This document shows, piece after piece, positions 15,739 to 24,459 of a stretch of DNA of 64,000 bases (position 1 is the stretch's first letter; each line of letters starts with the position of its first letter). Position numbers and translations under genes: made by a program. The notes under the pieces were generated by a model. It did no database searches and was not told the DNA's origin. It saw nothing but the letters and a program-made list of their open reading frames with translations. Source of the DNA: JAWWPY01 sp963822825. GTDB lineage: Bacteria > Actinomycetota > Actinomycetes > Streptosporangiales > Streptosporangiaceae. The DNA lies in assembly GCA_963822825.1 (NCBI GenBank), contig CAWGIW010000013.1, forward strand, positions 1 to 64,000. Reading direction: 5' to 3'.

Positions 15739-16854
15739 GTGGCTGACGAAGGCAAAGGCCGGGCGGCACGGCGGGGCTGGTGGCGGGCAGCCAGGCGACC
15801 GCTGCGCCGAGTGGTGCTCCTGTTCCTCCTGGTGCTGATCATCGAGTACCTGGTCATCCCCGAGCTCGTCGGGGCGAGCAAGGACCTCAACCTGCTGGCC
15901 CGGCTCAGCGTGGGCTGGCTGATCGCCGGGCTCGTCCTGGAGGCGGTATCCCTTTTCTGCTACGCGCTGCTGACCCGCGCCCTGCTGCCCCCCGAGGGGC
16001 GACCGAACCTCTCCAGGCTGTTCCGCATCGACCTGGCCGCCGCCGCGGTCGCGCATGTCATCCCGGCGGGGACGATCGGCAGCGCCGGGGTCGGCTACCA
16101 GCTGTTCACCTCCGAGGGGCTGAACGGCACCGACGTCGGCGTGATGATGGCAACCAAGGGCATGGGCTCGACGGTCATGCTGAACGTCCTGCTCTGGCTG
16201 GCGCTGGTGATTTCCATCCCGCTGTCCGGCTTCCGCCCGATCTACGTAACGGTGGCCATCGTCGGTGCGGTGCTCCTCGCCGCGATGGCGGCTCTGGTCG
16301 TCGGCCTCACCCGCGGCGGAAAGCGGGCCGGGCGCATCCTCCGGGCCGTCGGGAACAAGATCCCCGGCGTGGGCGGCGAGCGCCTCGAGAACATCGTGCT
16401 GCAAGCCGACGAGTCGTTGCGCAGGCTGGGCCGCGACCGCAGGGTGCTTGTCGGCTCACTGACCTGGGCCGCGCTGAACTGGCTGCTCGATGCGGCGTCG
16501 CTGTGGTGCTTCATCGCCGCCTTCGGCCGTTTTACCAACCCGGTCGGGCTTTTTGCCGCGTATGGGATCGCGAACGTGCTCGGCGCCATTCCGGTGACCC
16601 CGGCCGGGCTCGGCGTGATCGACTCGGTTACCCCGGTACTGCTGGTGAGCTTCGGCCTGACCAGGAGCGTGGCCACGCTCGGCGTGCTCAGCTGGCGGCT
16701 GGTGAACTTCTGGCTGCCCATCCCGTCCGGCGCGGCCGCGTATATCTCGCTCAAGGTGCCACGAGGGTCCGGCATCTGGGCCATGCGCCGGGCGCTGACC
16801 GAGATGACGGGCATACATTCCCATCAGCCCGCCCAGCAACGAGCCCGCCGCTGA
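15739..16854 (+). CDS. Flippase-like / lysylphosphatidylglycerol synthase-type transmembrane protein
   Basis: A 371-residue integral membrane protein of the UPF0104/LPG-synthase TM family, with about eight helices. Family segments include LIAGLVLEAVSLFCYALLTR, RIDLAAAAVAHVIPAG, GSAGVGYQLFTSEGLN, AALNWLLDAASLWCFIAAFG, YGIANVLGAIPVTPAGLGVID and WRLVNFWLPIPSGAAAYI. There is no synthetase domain, so a lipid- or polyprenol-linked flippase role is more likely. After EMTG at 16808 the +1 frame stays open through a Glu/Pro-rich tail to 17028, so a single extra G may have shortened the C-terminus. Confidence 0.85.
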   Translation: MADEGKGRAARRGWWRAARRPLRRVVLLFLLVLIIEYLVIPELVGASKDLNLLARLSVGWLIAGLVLEAVSLFCYALLTRALLPPEGRPNLSRLFRIDLAAAAVAHVIPAGTIGSAGVGYQLFTSEGLNGTDVGVMMATKGMGSTVMLNVLLWLALVISIPLSGFRPIYVTVAIVGAVLLAAMAALVVGLTRGGKRAGRILRAVGNKIPGVGGERLENIVLQADESLRRLGRDRRVLVGSLTWAALNWLLDAASLWCFIAAFGRFTNPVGLFAAYGIANVLGAIPVTPAGLGVIDSVTPVLLVSFGLTRSVATLGVLSWRLVNFWLPIPSGAAAYISLKVPRGSGIWAMRRALTEMTGIHSHQPAQQRARR

Positions 16855-16894
16855 GCCTGCCGATTCGGCGGAACCCGTGGATTCCGCGGCGCGT

Positions 16895-16966
16895 GCCGAG
16901 CCCCCGCGATCTGCCGAGCCCCCGCGACCTGCCGAGCCCCCGCGACCTGCCGAGCCCCCGCGACCT
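16895..16966. repeat. 18-bp tandem repeat, four copies
   Basis: Four near-perfect copies of GCCGAGCCCCCGCGACCT (the first has TCT at its end). Read in the second plus frame, which is open from 16808 to 17028, it encodes AEPPRP repeats; in the flippase frame it lies beyond the stop. It is probably a displaced C-terminal tail of the flippase gene. Confidence 0.8.
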
Positions 16967-17022
16967 GCGGAGGCTGCCGAGCCTGCGGAGGAAGACCCGA
17001 CGGGAAGCCGGTCCTCACCCGG

Positions 17023-17068
17023 CCATTGACCTCAGCCGAGCCTCCATTGACCTCAGCCGAGGCTGAGG
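17023..17068. terminator. Direct repeat and hairpin at convergent gene ends
   Basis: CCATTGACCTCAGCCGAG occurs twice (17023-17040 and 17044-17061), and the second copy continues into a perfect 8-bp stem, CCTCAGCC GA GGCTGAGG (17051-17068). It covers the stop codon of the antiporter D gene (minus strand) and lies between two convergent genes, so it could work as a bidirectional terminator, although no T tract follows. Confidence 0.45.
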
Positions 17069-18809
17069 ACGGCTATCGCGGCCAGCGTCCCAGCTACCGC
17101 ATACGCGGCATAGTCGTTCGCCGAGCCGGTGTGGACCGCCCTCAGCCCGCGGATCACGCGAGGTTCCTTGGCCCGCAGGTAACTCCAGGCCAGGACGGCT
17201 GCCACCGCCACGCTGGCCGCGACCGAGAGAAGCTCCGCTGGCGAGAAGTAGTCAAAGGGAATGCGCAGGACCGGCAGCTGCCCCGACCCGGCCAGGACCG
17301 CGGCTGCGTACCGGTCAGGATGCAGCAGGCTGGAGGCGGCTGGCGCCATTAGTGTGCGGAGCACGAGCGACCCAGCCACCCCGAACGCCACGCAGCACGC
17401 GCCCAGGCTGGCGAACCCGGTGACCATCCCGGGCCGCAACGTGCTCCCGCCACTCGTAGTCCTCCGCGCGGCGCCGGAAGAAAGCCAGCCACGCCGCCCG
17501 GCCCAGTGCGGCGATCGTGATCACCTGGGCGGCCAGCGTGAGCGCGTAGGGAATCACCTCGCGGTCATCCTGCAGGCCCTGGTGGATCAGGCTGAGCGAC
17601 ACGTAGCCGTTGAACGGCGGGAGGCCAGCGATGGACACCGCGCCGAGCACGAAGGCGGCCGCCACGACCGGCATATGCCGGGCCAGTCCGCCCATCTCGG
17701 ACAGCTTGGTGCTGCCCGTGCGGTGCACGATGGCCCCCGCGCACAGGAACAGCAGCGACTTGAACAGCGCGTGGTTGACCAGGTGATACGCCGCGCCCGC
17801 GACCCCGGCGGCGTTGCCGACGGCCAGGCCGATGGCCATGATGCCGACCTGGGAGACGGTGTCGTAGGCCAGCAGCCGCTTGAGGTCGTCCTGGGCCAGC
17901 GCCATCAGCGCGCCAAGCAGGGCGGAGACGAGGCCGAGGACCATGAGCAGGCCGAGGATCGGCGCGGCGCCCGGCCCGATAGACCTGGAATGCCACGCGG
18001 CCGATCGCGACGACGCCGAAGTTGACCATGAGACCGGAGAACAGCGCGGACACCGGGCCCGGTGCGGCGGTGTGCGCGTCGGCGAGCCAGCCGTGGAACG
18101 GGACCAGCCCGGCCTTGGTGGCGAAACCGGCGACGAGCAGCCCGAGCGCGACCGTGTCCGGGGTGCTCAGGTGCCGCGCCAAGGGCGTCATGCAGCTGGG
18201 CGTAGTTCAGCGCCCCAGTCTCGGCGTACAGCAGCCCGGCGCCGATGAAGATGGCGAAGCTGGCCAGGGTGGTCAGGACGAGGATCTTGAACGCGGCTTC
18301 GAGGGCGATCGGCCGCTCCAGGAAGAACCCGGTCAGGCCGTAGCTGGCCAGCGCGGCAACCTCGAACCAGACGAACAGGTCGATGATGTCCGCGGTCAGC
18401 GCGCCCCCGATCAGCGCGGCGAGCAGCAACTGGAACAGGCAGGCGTAGCCGCCGAGTTCGCGGCGGCCGAGGCCGCCCAGCTCCGACAGGGTATAGAGCA
18501 GCAGGATCGCGCCGATGACCGCCACGGTCAGGGCGAACAGCAGGCCGAACGGATCGGCGGCGAACGCTATGCCGAGCACCTGCCCGTGCACCGGAGTCCA
18601 GTGGCCCATGTAGTGCGCGATTACGTGGCCGCCGAACACCGTCGGCGCCTCGGCCAGCAGGATCGCGGCGGACCCGGCCAGGGCGGCGAGGGAGATGATG
18701 ACCGGCAGGGTGCGGGAGACCCGGGCCAGCAACGGCGCGGTGACCGCCGCCGGCGAGCGGGATGGCGACCGGCAGCGGCAGCAGCGACGCCAGCGGCCGG
18801 CCCGGTCAC
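17053..18809 (-). pseudogene. mrpD: Cation/proton antiporter subunit D (MrpD/NuoN-like), five frameshifts
   Basis: A proton-translocating antiporter subunit read in pieces. GTG 18809 overlaps the mrpC stop and gives LASLLPLPVAIPLAG, then SRTLPVIISLAALAG...LVWFEVAALASYGL...LNYAQLHD, then TPDTVALGLLVAGFATKAGLV and PFHGWLADAHTAAPGPVSAL, then MALAQDDLKRLLAYDTVSQ, and finally GSANDYAAYAVAG. Each of five junctions (near 18802, 18747, 18181, 17973 and 17443) is repaired by removing one base. The corrected length is 584 codons exactly, and all family motifs return. It is either a pseudogene or a gene with consensus errors. Intact, it would be the main ion-translocating subunit. Confidence 0.8.
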
Positions 18810-19174
18810 CCGCGCATCTCCCGCACCTTGTCGGCGTCCAGCGTGCGGTAATGCTGCGCGATGCGGACCACCACGCTGAGGAACACGGCGGTAACGGCGA
18901 CGCCGATGACTACGGCGGTCAGGCAGAAGTTCTGCAGCACCGGGTCGGCGACGTTACCGCGCACCAGGTCTTGCATGGTCTTGCCGGGTGGCGGGCTGAG
19001 CAGGACCGGCGCGGTCGACCCGGCCCGGTAGGCGAGCGAGAGCATGAACAGGTAGGTGGAGGCTTCCATCAGGGACAGCCCCATCACCATCTTGATCATG
19101 TTGCGCTTGGTCAGCACCGCGTACAGGCCGATGCACAGCAGCGCCACGGCGGCCAGGTAGTTGACGACGATCAC
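18806..19174 (-). CDS. mrpC: Cation/proton antiporter subunit C (NuoK-like)
   Basis: A 122-residue membrane protein with three helices and the NuoK/MrpC pattern: NYLAAVALLCIGLYAVLTKRN, MVMGLSLMEASTYLFMLSLAY and PVLQNFCLTAVVIGVAVTAV. The glutamate in LMEAST is the conserved membrane-buried carboxylate of this family. Both ends overlap neighbours: 4 nt with the B-type subunit upstream and the GTGA start of subunit D downstream. It acts in the membrane as part of the Mrp complex that exchanges sodium or potassium for protons. Confidence 0.9.
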   Translation of the reverse strand: MIVVNYLAAVALLCIGLYAVLTKRNMIKMVMGLSLMEASTYLFMLSLAYRAGSTAPVLLSPPPGKTMQDLVRGNVADPVLQNFCLTAVVIGVAVTAVFLSVVVRIAQHYRTLDADKVREMRG

Positions 19175-20154
19175 GGCCCGGCTCCTTTGTCATCGTCGGC
19201 GGAGCGCTCGTCGGGAGACCAGTCATGTCCCATGCCGATGAGCGCGAAAACCGCGATGGCTAGCCCAGTGCCGACCTCGATCAGTTCGCTGGCCGAGAAC
19301 AGCTGCGCGACCCCGCCGGACAGGATGGTCTGCGGCGCGGCCAGCGGTAGCCAGTTCGCGCTGAACGACCCGCGCAGCGCCAGGCCGAGCAGTTCGGTCA
19401 GGATGATCGCGGCCGCGCCGGCCATTTCGATGCCCTCCAGCAGGCCGGGCCGTACGACCGCGCTGATCCGCCGGTGGCCGAAGCCCGCGTAAGCGAGCAG
19501 CAGCACCCCGAGGAGCACGGCGCCGCCCGGAAAGCCGCCGCCCGGCGAGTAGCCCCAGGCGACGAGGTAAAAGCCGGCTACGGCCAGCACCGGCAGCGCG
19601 ATCCGGACGGCGGTGCGGGTAACCACGGTCATCGCTTCGGCGGTCTCTGGCGCCGGGGTGCCCAGGGGCACGGCGTCGGGGGTGTCCGGCGCGGCCGGGT
19701 CGCCTGAGTCCTGCTCATCTTGTTCCCGGCGTTCCGCGGTCCGGGCTTCACGCTCGCTGGCATCGGCCTGCTCCGCCGGGTCGGACTGCGCCTGCTCACG
19801 CTCCCCGGCCAGGGACTCGCCGAAGTAGCCACGGCGCGCCTCGCGGGACCGGGTGATAACCACGACGCTGATCACCGCGGCGAGCAGCAGGAATGTCTCA
19901 CCGAAGGTATCAAACCCGCGGGTGCCGTAGACGACCTCGTTGACCGGCTCGGTCAGGCCCCAGCGCGGGAGGGCGACCTCCATCGCGTAATGGGCCACCG
20001 CAGGCAGCGCCGCATGTTCCCGCGGAATACGGATCATGGCGGCGGCCAGGGCCGCCGCCATCCCGGCCGCCAGTAGCGCGCCCGGCCACCGGCGGTGTCC
20101 GGGCTCGTCCTCGGCCGCCTCGGCGGGGCCGCCCGCGGAGTCAGCCTGGCTCAC
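19171..20154 (-). CDS. mrpB: MbhE-MnhB fused subunit of cation/proton antiporter
   Basis: A 327-residue protein. The N-terminal part (about 25-110) is MbhE-like: GLTEPVNEVVYGTRGFDTFGE and TFLLLAAVISVVVITRSREA. An acidic linker of about 70 residues rich in E, Q and D follows, then an MnhB domain: VVTRTAVRIALPVLAVAGFYL, GYSPGGGFPGGAVLLGVLLL and VGTGLAIAVFALIGMG. The PGGGFPGGAV sequence is the MnhB hallmark. The fusion gives the operon the architecture seen in Mbh-linked Mrp modules, here without hydrogenase genes. Confidence 0.88.
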   Translation of the reverse strand: MSQADSAGGPAEAAEDEPGHRRWPGALLAAGMAAALAAAMIRIPREHAALPAVAHYAMEVALPRWGLTEPVNEVVYGTRGFDTFGETFLLLAAVISVVVITRSREARRGYFGESLAGEREQAQSDPAEQADASEREARTAERREQDEQDSGDPAAPDTPDAVPLGTPAPETAEAMTVVTRTAVRIALPVLAVAGFYLVAWGYSPGGGFPGGAVLLGVLLLAYAGFGHRRISAVVRPGLLEGIEMAGAAAIILTELLGLALRGSFSANWLPLAAPQTILSGGVAQLFSASELIEVGTGLAIAVFALIGMGHDWSPDERSADDDKGAGP

Positions 20155-20437
20155 GGTCCCGCTCTCCGGTTTCGTTCAGCTCGGGCTGGTCCGAGATGTC
20201 GGTCCGGACCTTGCCGATGGCGACCAGGTAGAGGACCGGCAGCGCGATCGCGCCGACCACCACCTCGGAGTGCGCGACGTCGGGTGCTCCAAGCACGATG
20301 AACAGCACCGACAGCATGGTGCCCGCAGCGGACAGGGCCATCACCGCGCCGCTCAGGTTGCGCAGCCTGACGACCAGAACCGCGCTGGCCAGGATCACGG
20401 CGAGAAGGAGGTAGTCGAGCACCCAGAACGCGGTCAC
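20141..20437 (-). CDS. DUF4040 (MbhD-type) antiporter subunit
   Basis: A 98-residue protein of three helices: WVLDYLLLAVILASAVLVVRL, NLSGAVMALSAAGTMLSVLFI and APDVAHSEVVVGAIALPVLYLVAIGKV. The APDVAHSEVVVG sequence with its buried glutamate is the MbhD/DUF4040 signature, equivalent to part of the C-terminal region of MrpA. It overlaps subunit G (4 nt) and the E/B fusion (14 nt). It is a membrane part of the Mrp/Mbh complex; no full-length mrpA is in the window. Confidence 0.86.
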   Translation of the reverse strand: MTAFWVLDYLLLAVILASAVLVVRLRNLSGAVMALSAAGTMLSVLFIVLGAPDVAHSEVVVGAIALPVLYLVAIGKVRTDISDQPELNETGERDREPG

Positions 20438-20820
20438 GGCCGGGCCTCACCGGTACCGGTGGTTCCCGCCTCTGGCCCAGCCGCCCGGTTCCTCGCTACC
20501 CGCTCGCGGACCTGGTCAGTGACCGCACCGGGCCACATTGGCACGCCGACCTTGTACGCGGCGCGGGCGATGGCGTGCGACGCGACCGGATTCAGCACGA
20601 GCAGGAGCGCGGCGACGAGCAGGGCCCGGCTGCCGTACGGGCTCACCGGCCCCTCGGCCACGACCAAGGCGATGAGCACCGGCAGCGCGCCCATGGTGAT
20701 CGTCTTGCTGGAGCACTGGATCCGGCTGTACACATCGGGCATCCGCAGGATCCCGATCACGCCCGACAGGGAGAACGCCAGCCCGATAGCGGCCAGCGCG
20801 ATGACGATGCCTTCCCTCAC
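20434..20820 (-). CDS. mrpG: Cation/proton antiporter subunit G
   Basis: 128 residues from GTG 20820, which overlaps the stop of mrpF; longer starts would intrude into mrpF. The MrpG pattern is clear: LAAIGLAFSLSGVIGILRMP, DVYSRIQCSSKTITMGALPVL and LLVAALLLVLNPVASHAIARAAY. The C-terminus is hydrophilic. It is a membrane subunit of the Mrp complex. Confidence 0.9.
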   Translation of the reverse strand: MREGIVIALAAIGLAFSLSGVIGILRMPDVYSRIQCSSKTITMGALPVLIALVVAEGPVSPYGSRALLVAALLLVLNPVASHAIARAAYKVGVPMWPGAVTDQVRERVARNRAAGPEAGTTGTGEARP

Positions 20821-21077
20821 AGCAGCCCCCGTTCCAGGTAGCGCGACCAGACGATGGCACCCAGGTAGCTGAACGACGCCAGCCACAGCGCGACATCCAG
20901 GTAGATGGTCCGGCCGGCGAACGCGGAAAAGAACAAGACGGCCAGCGTCGCCTGGGTCGACATGGTGTTCAGCGCCACGATCCGGTCCGACACGGTCGGC
21001 CCGGCGGCCAGCCGGGCCATCAGCAGCGCGGTGATCGCCACCTCGGCGATCGCGATCGCCAGGCAGACGCTAGGCAT
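20817..21077 (-). CDS. mrpF: Cation/proton antiporter subunit F
   Basis: An 86-residue, three-helix protein from ATG 21077, overlapping mrpE by 8 nt. The MrpF core is LAAGPTVSDRIVALNTMSTQ followed by IYLDVALWLASFSYLGAIVWSRYLE, where the buried aspartates are conserved. It is a small membrane subunit of the Mrp antiporter. Confidence 0.9.
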   Translation of the reverse strand: MPSVCLAIAIAEVAITALLMARLAAGPTVSDRIVALNTMSTQATLAVLFFSAFAGRTIYLDVALWLASFSYLGAIVWSRYLERGLL

Positions 21078-21585
21078 CGGAATGGCCGCCGGAGAACGCC
21101 GACAGCAGGTCCTCCACCGGCCCGTTGATGGCTTCCCGCCTCCGCTCAGGGCCGCCCTTCGGGACCTCGACCGCGTGATACTGCAGCTCGGCCCGGCTGC
21201 GATCGAGATCAACGAGTTGGTTGTCGACGATGAGCGAGGTGATCAGCCCGACGGCGGTGAGGCCGCCCGCCGACCGCTGGGACGTGGGCACGATCACCAT
21301 GCCGCAGCGCAGCGGCCGCCGCGGATTCCAGATCAACCACGAAAGCCGCAGGTTGGCCTGCACAATCCGCCTCACGGCCAGCACGAGAAGGGCCGCCGCC
21401 GCGGCCAGCCGCCGCGGAGTCATCAGCTCCCACGGGGCGGCCACCTCGCCGAGCGGGGCCAGCGCCACGGCCACGGCCAGAGAAATCCCCGCGCCGAACA
21501 GCATCTGCTCCAGTGTCAGCGTCCAGGTCAGCAGCACCCAGACCAGGAACGCCCAGCAGAAAAGCGCGACCACCCGAACGGCCAT
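21070..21585 (-). CDS. mrpE: Cation/proton antiporter subunit E
   Basis: A 171-residue protein. Two N-terminal membrane segments (VVALFCWAFLVWVLLTWTLT and LFGAGISLAVAVALAPLG) are followed by a cytoplasmic domain with the MrpE sequence LRLSWLIWNPRRPLRCGMV and LTAVGLITSLIVDN. It is the first Mrp gene of the operon and lies 9 bp after the PfpI-like gene, so transcription probably begins upstream of that gene. Confidence 0.9.
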   Translation of the reverse strand: MAVRVVALFCWAFLVWVLLTWTLTLEQMLFGAGISLAVAVALAPLGEVAAPWELMTPRRLAAAAALLVLAVRRIVQANLRLSWLIWNPRRPLRCGMVIVPTSQRSAGGLTAVGLITSLIVDNQLVDLDRSRAELQYHAVEVPKGGPERRREAINGPVEDLLSAFSGGHSDA

Positions 21586-21594
21586 CGCGTGCCC

Positions 21595-22158
21595 TCAGCC
21601 GATCGCTTCCCCGAAGACGCGGATGAGGGTTTCGCAGAACGCGGGCAGGTCCTGCGGGCGCCGGCTGGTCACCAGGATGTTCGGGCCGGAAGAGCACACC
21701 ACCACCTGCTCGTCCACCCACGTCCCGCCCGCGTTCCTGATATCCGTCTGGAGGCTGGGCCACGAGGTGAGGGTGCGGCCGCTGACCACATCGGCCTCGA
21801 TCAGGGTCCACGGTGCGTGGCAGATCGCGGCGACCGGCTTGCCCGCGTCGAAGAAGCCCCGGACGAAGGCGACGGCGTCCGGCTCGGTGCGCAGTTGGTC
21901 GGGGTTGGCCACGCCGCCGGGCAGCACCAGCCCGGCAAAGTCGGCCACCAGGGCGGAGCCCACCGCGGAGTCCACGGGCATGGTGTCACCGCGGTCCAGA
22001 TGCTCGAACATCTGGATCTTGTCGGGTGAGGGCGACACCAGGACCGGCCGGCCACCCTGCGCGATCACCGCATCCCAGGGATGCTGCAACTCTGACTGCT
22101 CGGTCCCCTCGGCAGCGGCGAGAAACGCCACCGGCGCGGACTTCAGCGCGGTCCCCAT
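21595..22158 (-). CDS. PfpI/DJ-1 family protein (type 1 glutamine amidotransferase-like)
   Basis: 187 residues from ATG 22158, chosen for its GGAGGAAG site. The DJ-1/PfpI fold is marked by VAFLAAAEGTEQSELQHPWD, the DFAGLVLPGGVANPDQL loop and the nucleophile elbow AAICHAPWTLIEAD with the catalytic cysteine. Members are proteases, glyoxalase III or deglycase-type stress proteins. It heads the antiporter operon (9 bp to mrpE), which hints at an alkaline, salt or carbonyl stress context; the link is inference. Confidence 0.88.
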   Translation of the reverse strand: MGTALKSAPVAFLAAAEGTEQSELQHPWDAVIAQGGRPVLVSPSPDKIQMFEHLDRGDTMPVDSAVGSALVADFAGLVLPGGVANPDQLRTEPDAVAFVRGFFDAGKPVAAICHAPWTLIEADVVSGRTLTSWPSLQTDIRNAGGTWVDEQVVVCSSGPNILVTSRRPQDLPAFCETLIRVFGEAIG

Positions 22159-22287
22159 CGTCTTCCTCCGTTCGGTCACGAGTGCTGACGCCATGCAGAA
22201 TCGCCATCCATGACGCGGCCTCGTCTACCCGGCAATATGCGCCTCTAACATCGGCGGTTCGTCCGCGGGGGTCGCCTGGGGCCGGGC

Positions 22288-23055
22288 TCAGCGGGGCAGC
22301 AGTTCCAGTTCCCCGGAGTCGATGCGGACGGTCACGGTGCGGGCCGCGCGGCTGGCCTGCGGGATCCCGACATGGACATAACCGGAGGTGACCTGGCTGC
22401 TGACGGCGTAGCGGACGCCGGCCGGCAGCCGGAGCGTGGCCTGCGCGGACGTCAGCATGACGCTCACATGCCGGGGCGCCGCATCAAACGCGGCATTCAG
22501 ATGCCCCGACCTGATCACCGCGGCCAGCGACGGGCAGCGGAGCCCGGCCGCCCTGATATCGACACTTCCAGCCGTGATCCGCAACGAGCCGACCAGCCCG
22601 GAGATGATGACGCGGCCCGACGGCTGGCGCAGCACGATCGCCGTGCGCCTGGGCACCACCAGCCGGTAATTCCCGGTGCACGGGCTGGCCACCGCGCACC
22701 GGTACGACAGCCGCAGCACGTGGCCGCGGTCAACCCGGGTCGCGACGACCGCGGAGCGCCCGGCCCAGCGCAGCTGCCCGGTCAACGTCACCTGGCTGGT
22801 GGCCGCGCCGATGATTCTCACCTGCCCGGGAACTCCCTGCAGGTCAACGGTCCCGACGGGCCCGGCCGTGACGGACACCTCTTGGGTCGTGCCGCCCGGG
22901 CCGGGACCGCCACGGGCCGTTTCCACCAAGGCCACCACCACCAGCGCCGCCGCGATCACGACCACGGCCACCGCAGCCACCAGCGGCGCGGCGGGGCGGA
23001 CAGCAGGCCACCGGGACGCTGGCGCCAAATTCCCGCCGGGAGCGGATTCGGTCAT
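22288..23055 (-). CDS. Membrane-anchored DUF4097-like putative adhesin
   Basis: 255 residues from ATG 23055; the open frame extends further upstream but overlaps the MarR gene antisense. A short cytoplasmic N-terminus leads to one membrane helix (PLVAAVAVVVIAAALVVVALV). The outside part is a repetitive beta-strand domain with GQVRIIGAATSQVTLTGQL, GRVIISGLVGSLRITAGSVD and RTVTVRIDSGELELLPR, the DUF4097 pattern. The role is unknown; such proteins often sense or shield the envelope. Confidence 0.7.
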   Translation of the reverse strand: MTESAPGGNLAPASRWPAVRPAAPLVAAVAVVVIAAALVVVALVETARGGPGPGGTTQEVSVTAGPVGTVDLQGVPGQVRIIGAATSQVTLTGQLRWAGRSAVVATRVDRGHVLRLSYRCAVASPCTGNYRLVVPRRTAIVLRQPSGRVIISGLVGSLRITAGSVDIRAAGLRCPSLAAVIRSGHLNAAFDAAPRHVSVMLTSAQATLRLPAGVRYAVSSQVTSGYVHVGIPQASRAARTVTVRIDSGELELLPR

Positions 23056-23443
23056 CGGATCTGCGGCGTGGAGCCCCCGGCGTCCGGGCCGGGGAGGAAA
23101 CGCCGCTTCACCTCCTCCGGAATGCCGGTGGCCGCTCGTAGATTCGGTTCGTGTCCCGTTACCGGCTGATACCGGCACCAGCACAGGAAACCGTGGCCCT
23201 GTCCACCGGGGAACTGCTGCACCGCCACCGCGAACCTCAACCTCTGCTCCTTTCCGTGTCGGGCTGGAATCGCCGCCATCCACGACGGGGAGGATGCCAA
23301 GAGCACTGACTGCCCGGCTGAGCCCAGATGATGCACGCCCCCCGCGCGATGCCCAGCGAATGCGAGCTCGGTGTGCATGAAGTGCCGCCTCGCGGACAGT
23401 GCTATCGGAACGCGAGGTGTGACCAGACCGTGAGGAGGCCCTG
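23056..23443. other. Divergent intergenic region with candidate MarR operator
   Basis: 388 bp without a convincing gene; a 108-residue minus-strand frame here has no recognisable features. Near the MarR start there is an inverted repeat, CCTCGCG (23388-23394) and CGCGAGG (23411-23417), with a 16-nt spacer. Its position just ahead of ATG 23444 fits autoregulation by the MarR protein. Confidence 0.45.
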
Positions 23444-23890
23444 ATGGAACGCGATGCTGTGCAGGGCTCCGGGGACAGCCACGTGGATGTGGCGTCCGCG
23501 GAAGCCGGGGTCACCGCCCTGCTGGAGATATGGGAGACCGCCATCGAGGAACTCAGCTGGGCGGTCCCAGCGGCCCAGGTGCGGGCGCTGCTCATCATTG
23601 ACCGGGCCGGCCGCCTGAACCTCGACCGGCTGGCCCGGGCCATGGGCGCCTCGGTGTCGGCGACAAACAGGCTCTGCGACCGGATGGAGGCGGCCGGGCT
23701 GCTGACCCGCGAACGGGCCGCCGCGAGCCGCCGCGAGGTCATGCTGCTGGTGACCGGGTCCGGCCGGCGGCTAGCGGGCTGGGTCCGTGGGCGCCGCCGC
23801 GCCGTCGTCGGCCAGGTGCTCTGGTCCATGAGCCCGGATGGCCGCGAGGCGCTGGCCCGCGGGCTGCGAGAGGTGGCGGCGGGCACCTGA
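23444..23890 (+). CDS. MarR-family regulator (paralogue 1)
   Basis: A 148-residue protein; ATG 23444 has GAGGAGG upstream. The winged-helix core reads QVRALLIIDRAGRLNLDRLA, MGASVSATNRLCDRMEAAGL and LTRERAAASRREVMLLVT. Two close paralogues lie at 32102-32551 and 41984-42403. All three neighbour a STAS gene, and two of them a MEDS-ATPase gene. The family binds DNA as a dimer and usually represses neighbours; the ligand is unknown. Confidence 0.88.
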   Translation: MERDAVQGSGDSHVDVASAEAGVTALLEIWETAIEELSWAVPAAQVRALLIIDRAGRLNLDRLARAMGASVSATNRLCDRMEAAGLLTRERAAASRREVMLLVTGSGRRLAGWVRGRRRAVVGQVLWSMSPDGREALARGLREVAAGT

Positions 23891-24055
23891 GCCGGTTCCG
23901 CGCCACTCTGGGGCAGCCAGCTTGCGCCAGTTTGCGCCGGGCCAGGCCCACGGTGATAATCGGAGCGACCGCTTGCCCCGGCTGGCGGTCTTTCTCCCTC
24001 GGCGGTTGAGTCCTGAGACGCGGCTCGCTACCTCCCTGCGGTACGCGGATGAATC

Positions 24056-24391
24056 GTGGCAACAGCTGTTTATGACGACGGAGTGCTGCGGATCAGCAGC
24101 ACCGGCATTCCACCTGCACTGGCGATAGCCGGTGAGGTCGACGAGTCCACCTACTCCGGCCTGGTGGGAACGCTGCAAGGACAGGTGAATGGGCACGGCG
24201 AAACCCACATCAACCTGGCCGACGTGACGTACTGCGATCTCGCGGGACTGCGGGCCATACTCAGCCTGGCCCGAGGGGACGGAAGCGATCACGCAGGCCG
24301 GCTTCTGGTCCTGCACGAAGTCCCGCAGCACCTGATGACCACCCTTCAGATCATCGGCTGGGACGCCACACCTGGCCTGGCCATCAAATGA
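24056..24391 (+). CDS. STAS-domain protein (anti-anti-sigma-like, phospho-serine site lost)
   Basis: 111 residues from GTG 24056. The STAS fold shows PALAIAGEVDESTYSGLVGTL, HINLADVTYCDLAGLRAILS and a C-terminal TLQIIGWDATPGLAI. In RsbV/SpoIIAA proteins the phosphorylated serine lies in D-S-S-G-L; here that site reads D-L-A-G-L, so the usual acceptor is absent. It is closely related to the STAS at 42976-43398, which shares this change. A MEDS-ATPase gene follows 68 bp downstream. It may therefore bind its partner constitutively. Confidence 0.85.
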   Translation: MATAVYDDGVLRISSTGIPPALAIAGEVDESTYSGLVGTLQGQVNGHGETHINLADVTYCDLAGLRAILSLARGDGSDHAGRLLVLHEVPQHLMTTLQIIGWDATPGLAIK

Positions 24392-24459
24392 GCAACTATG
24401 ATGACCTGGGGAGTAACAGGCGATCTTGGACTGGATGCTGACATACCGATGAGGCAAGG

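Noticed and set aside
23056..23886. N-terminal extension of the DUF4097-like gene on the minus strand
   Set aside because: The extension lies antisense to the MarR gene and reads as Arg/Ser-rich shadow; the membrane-anchored protein starts well at ATG 23055.
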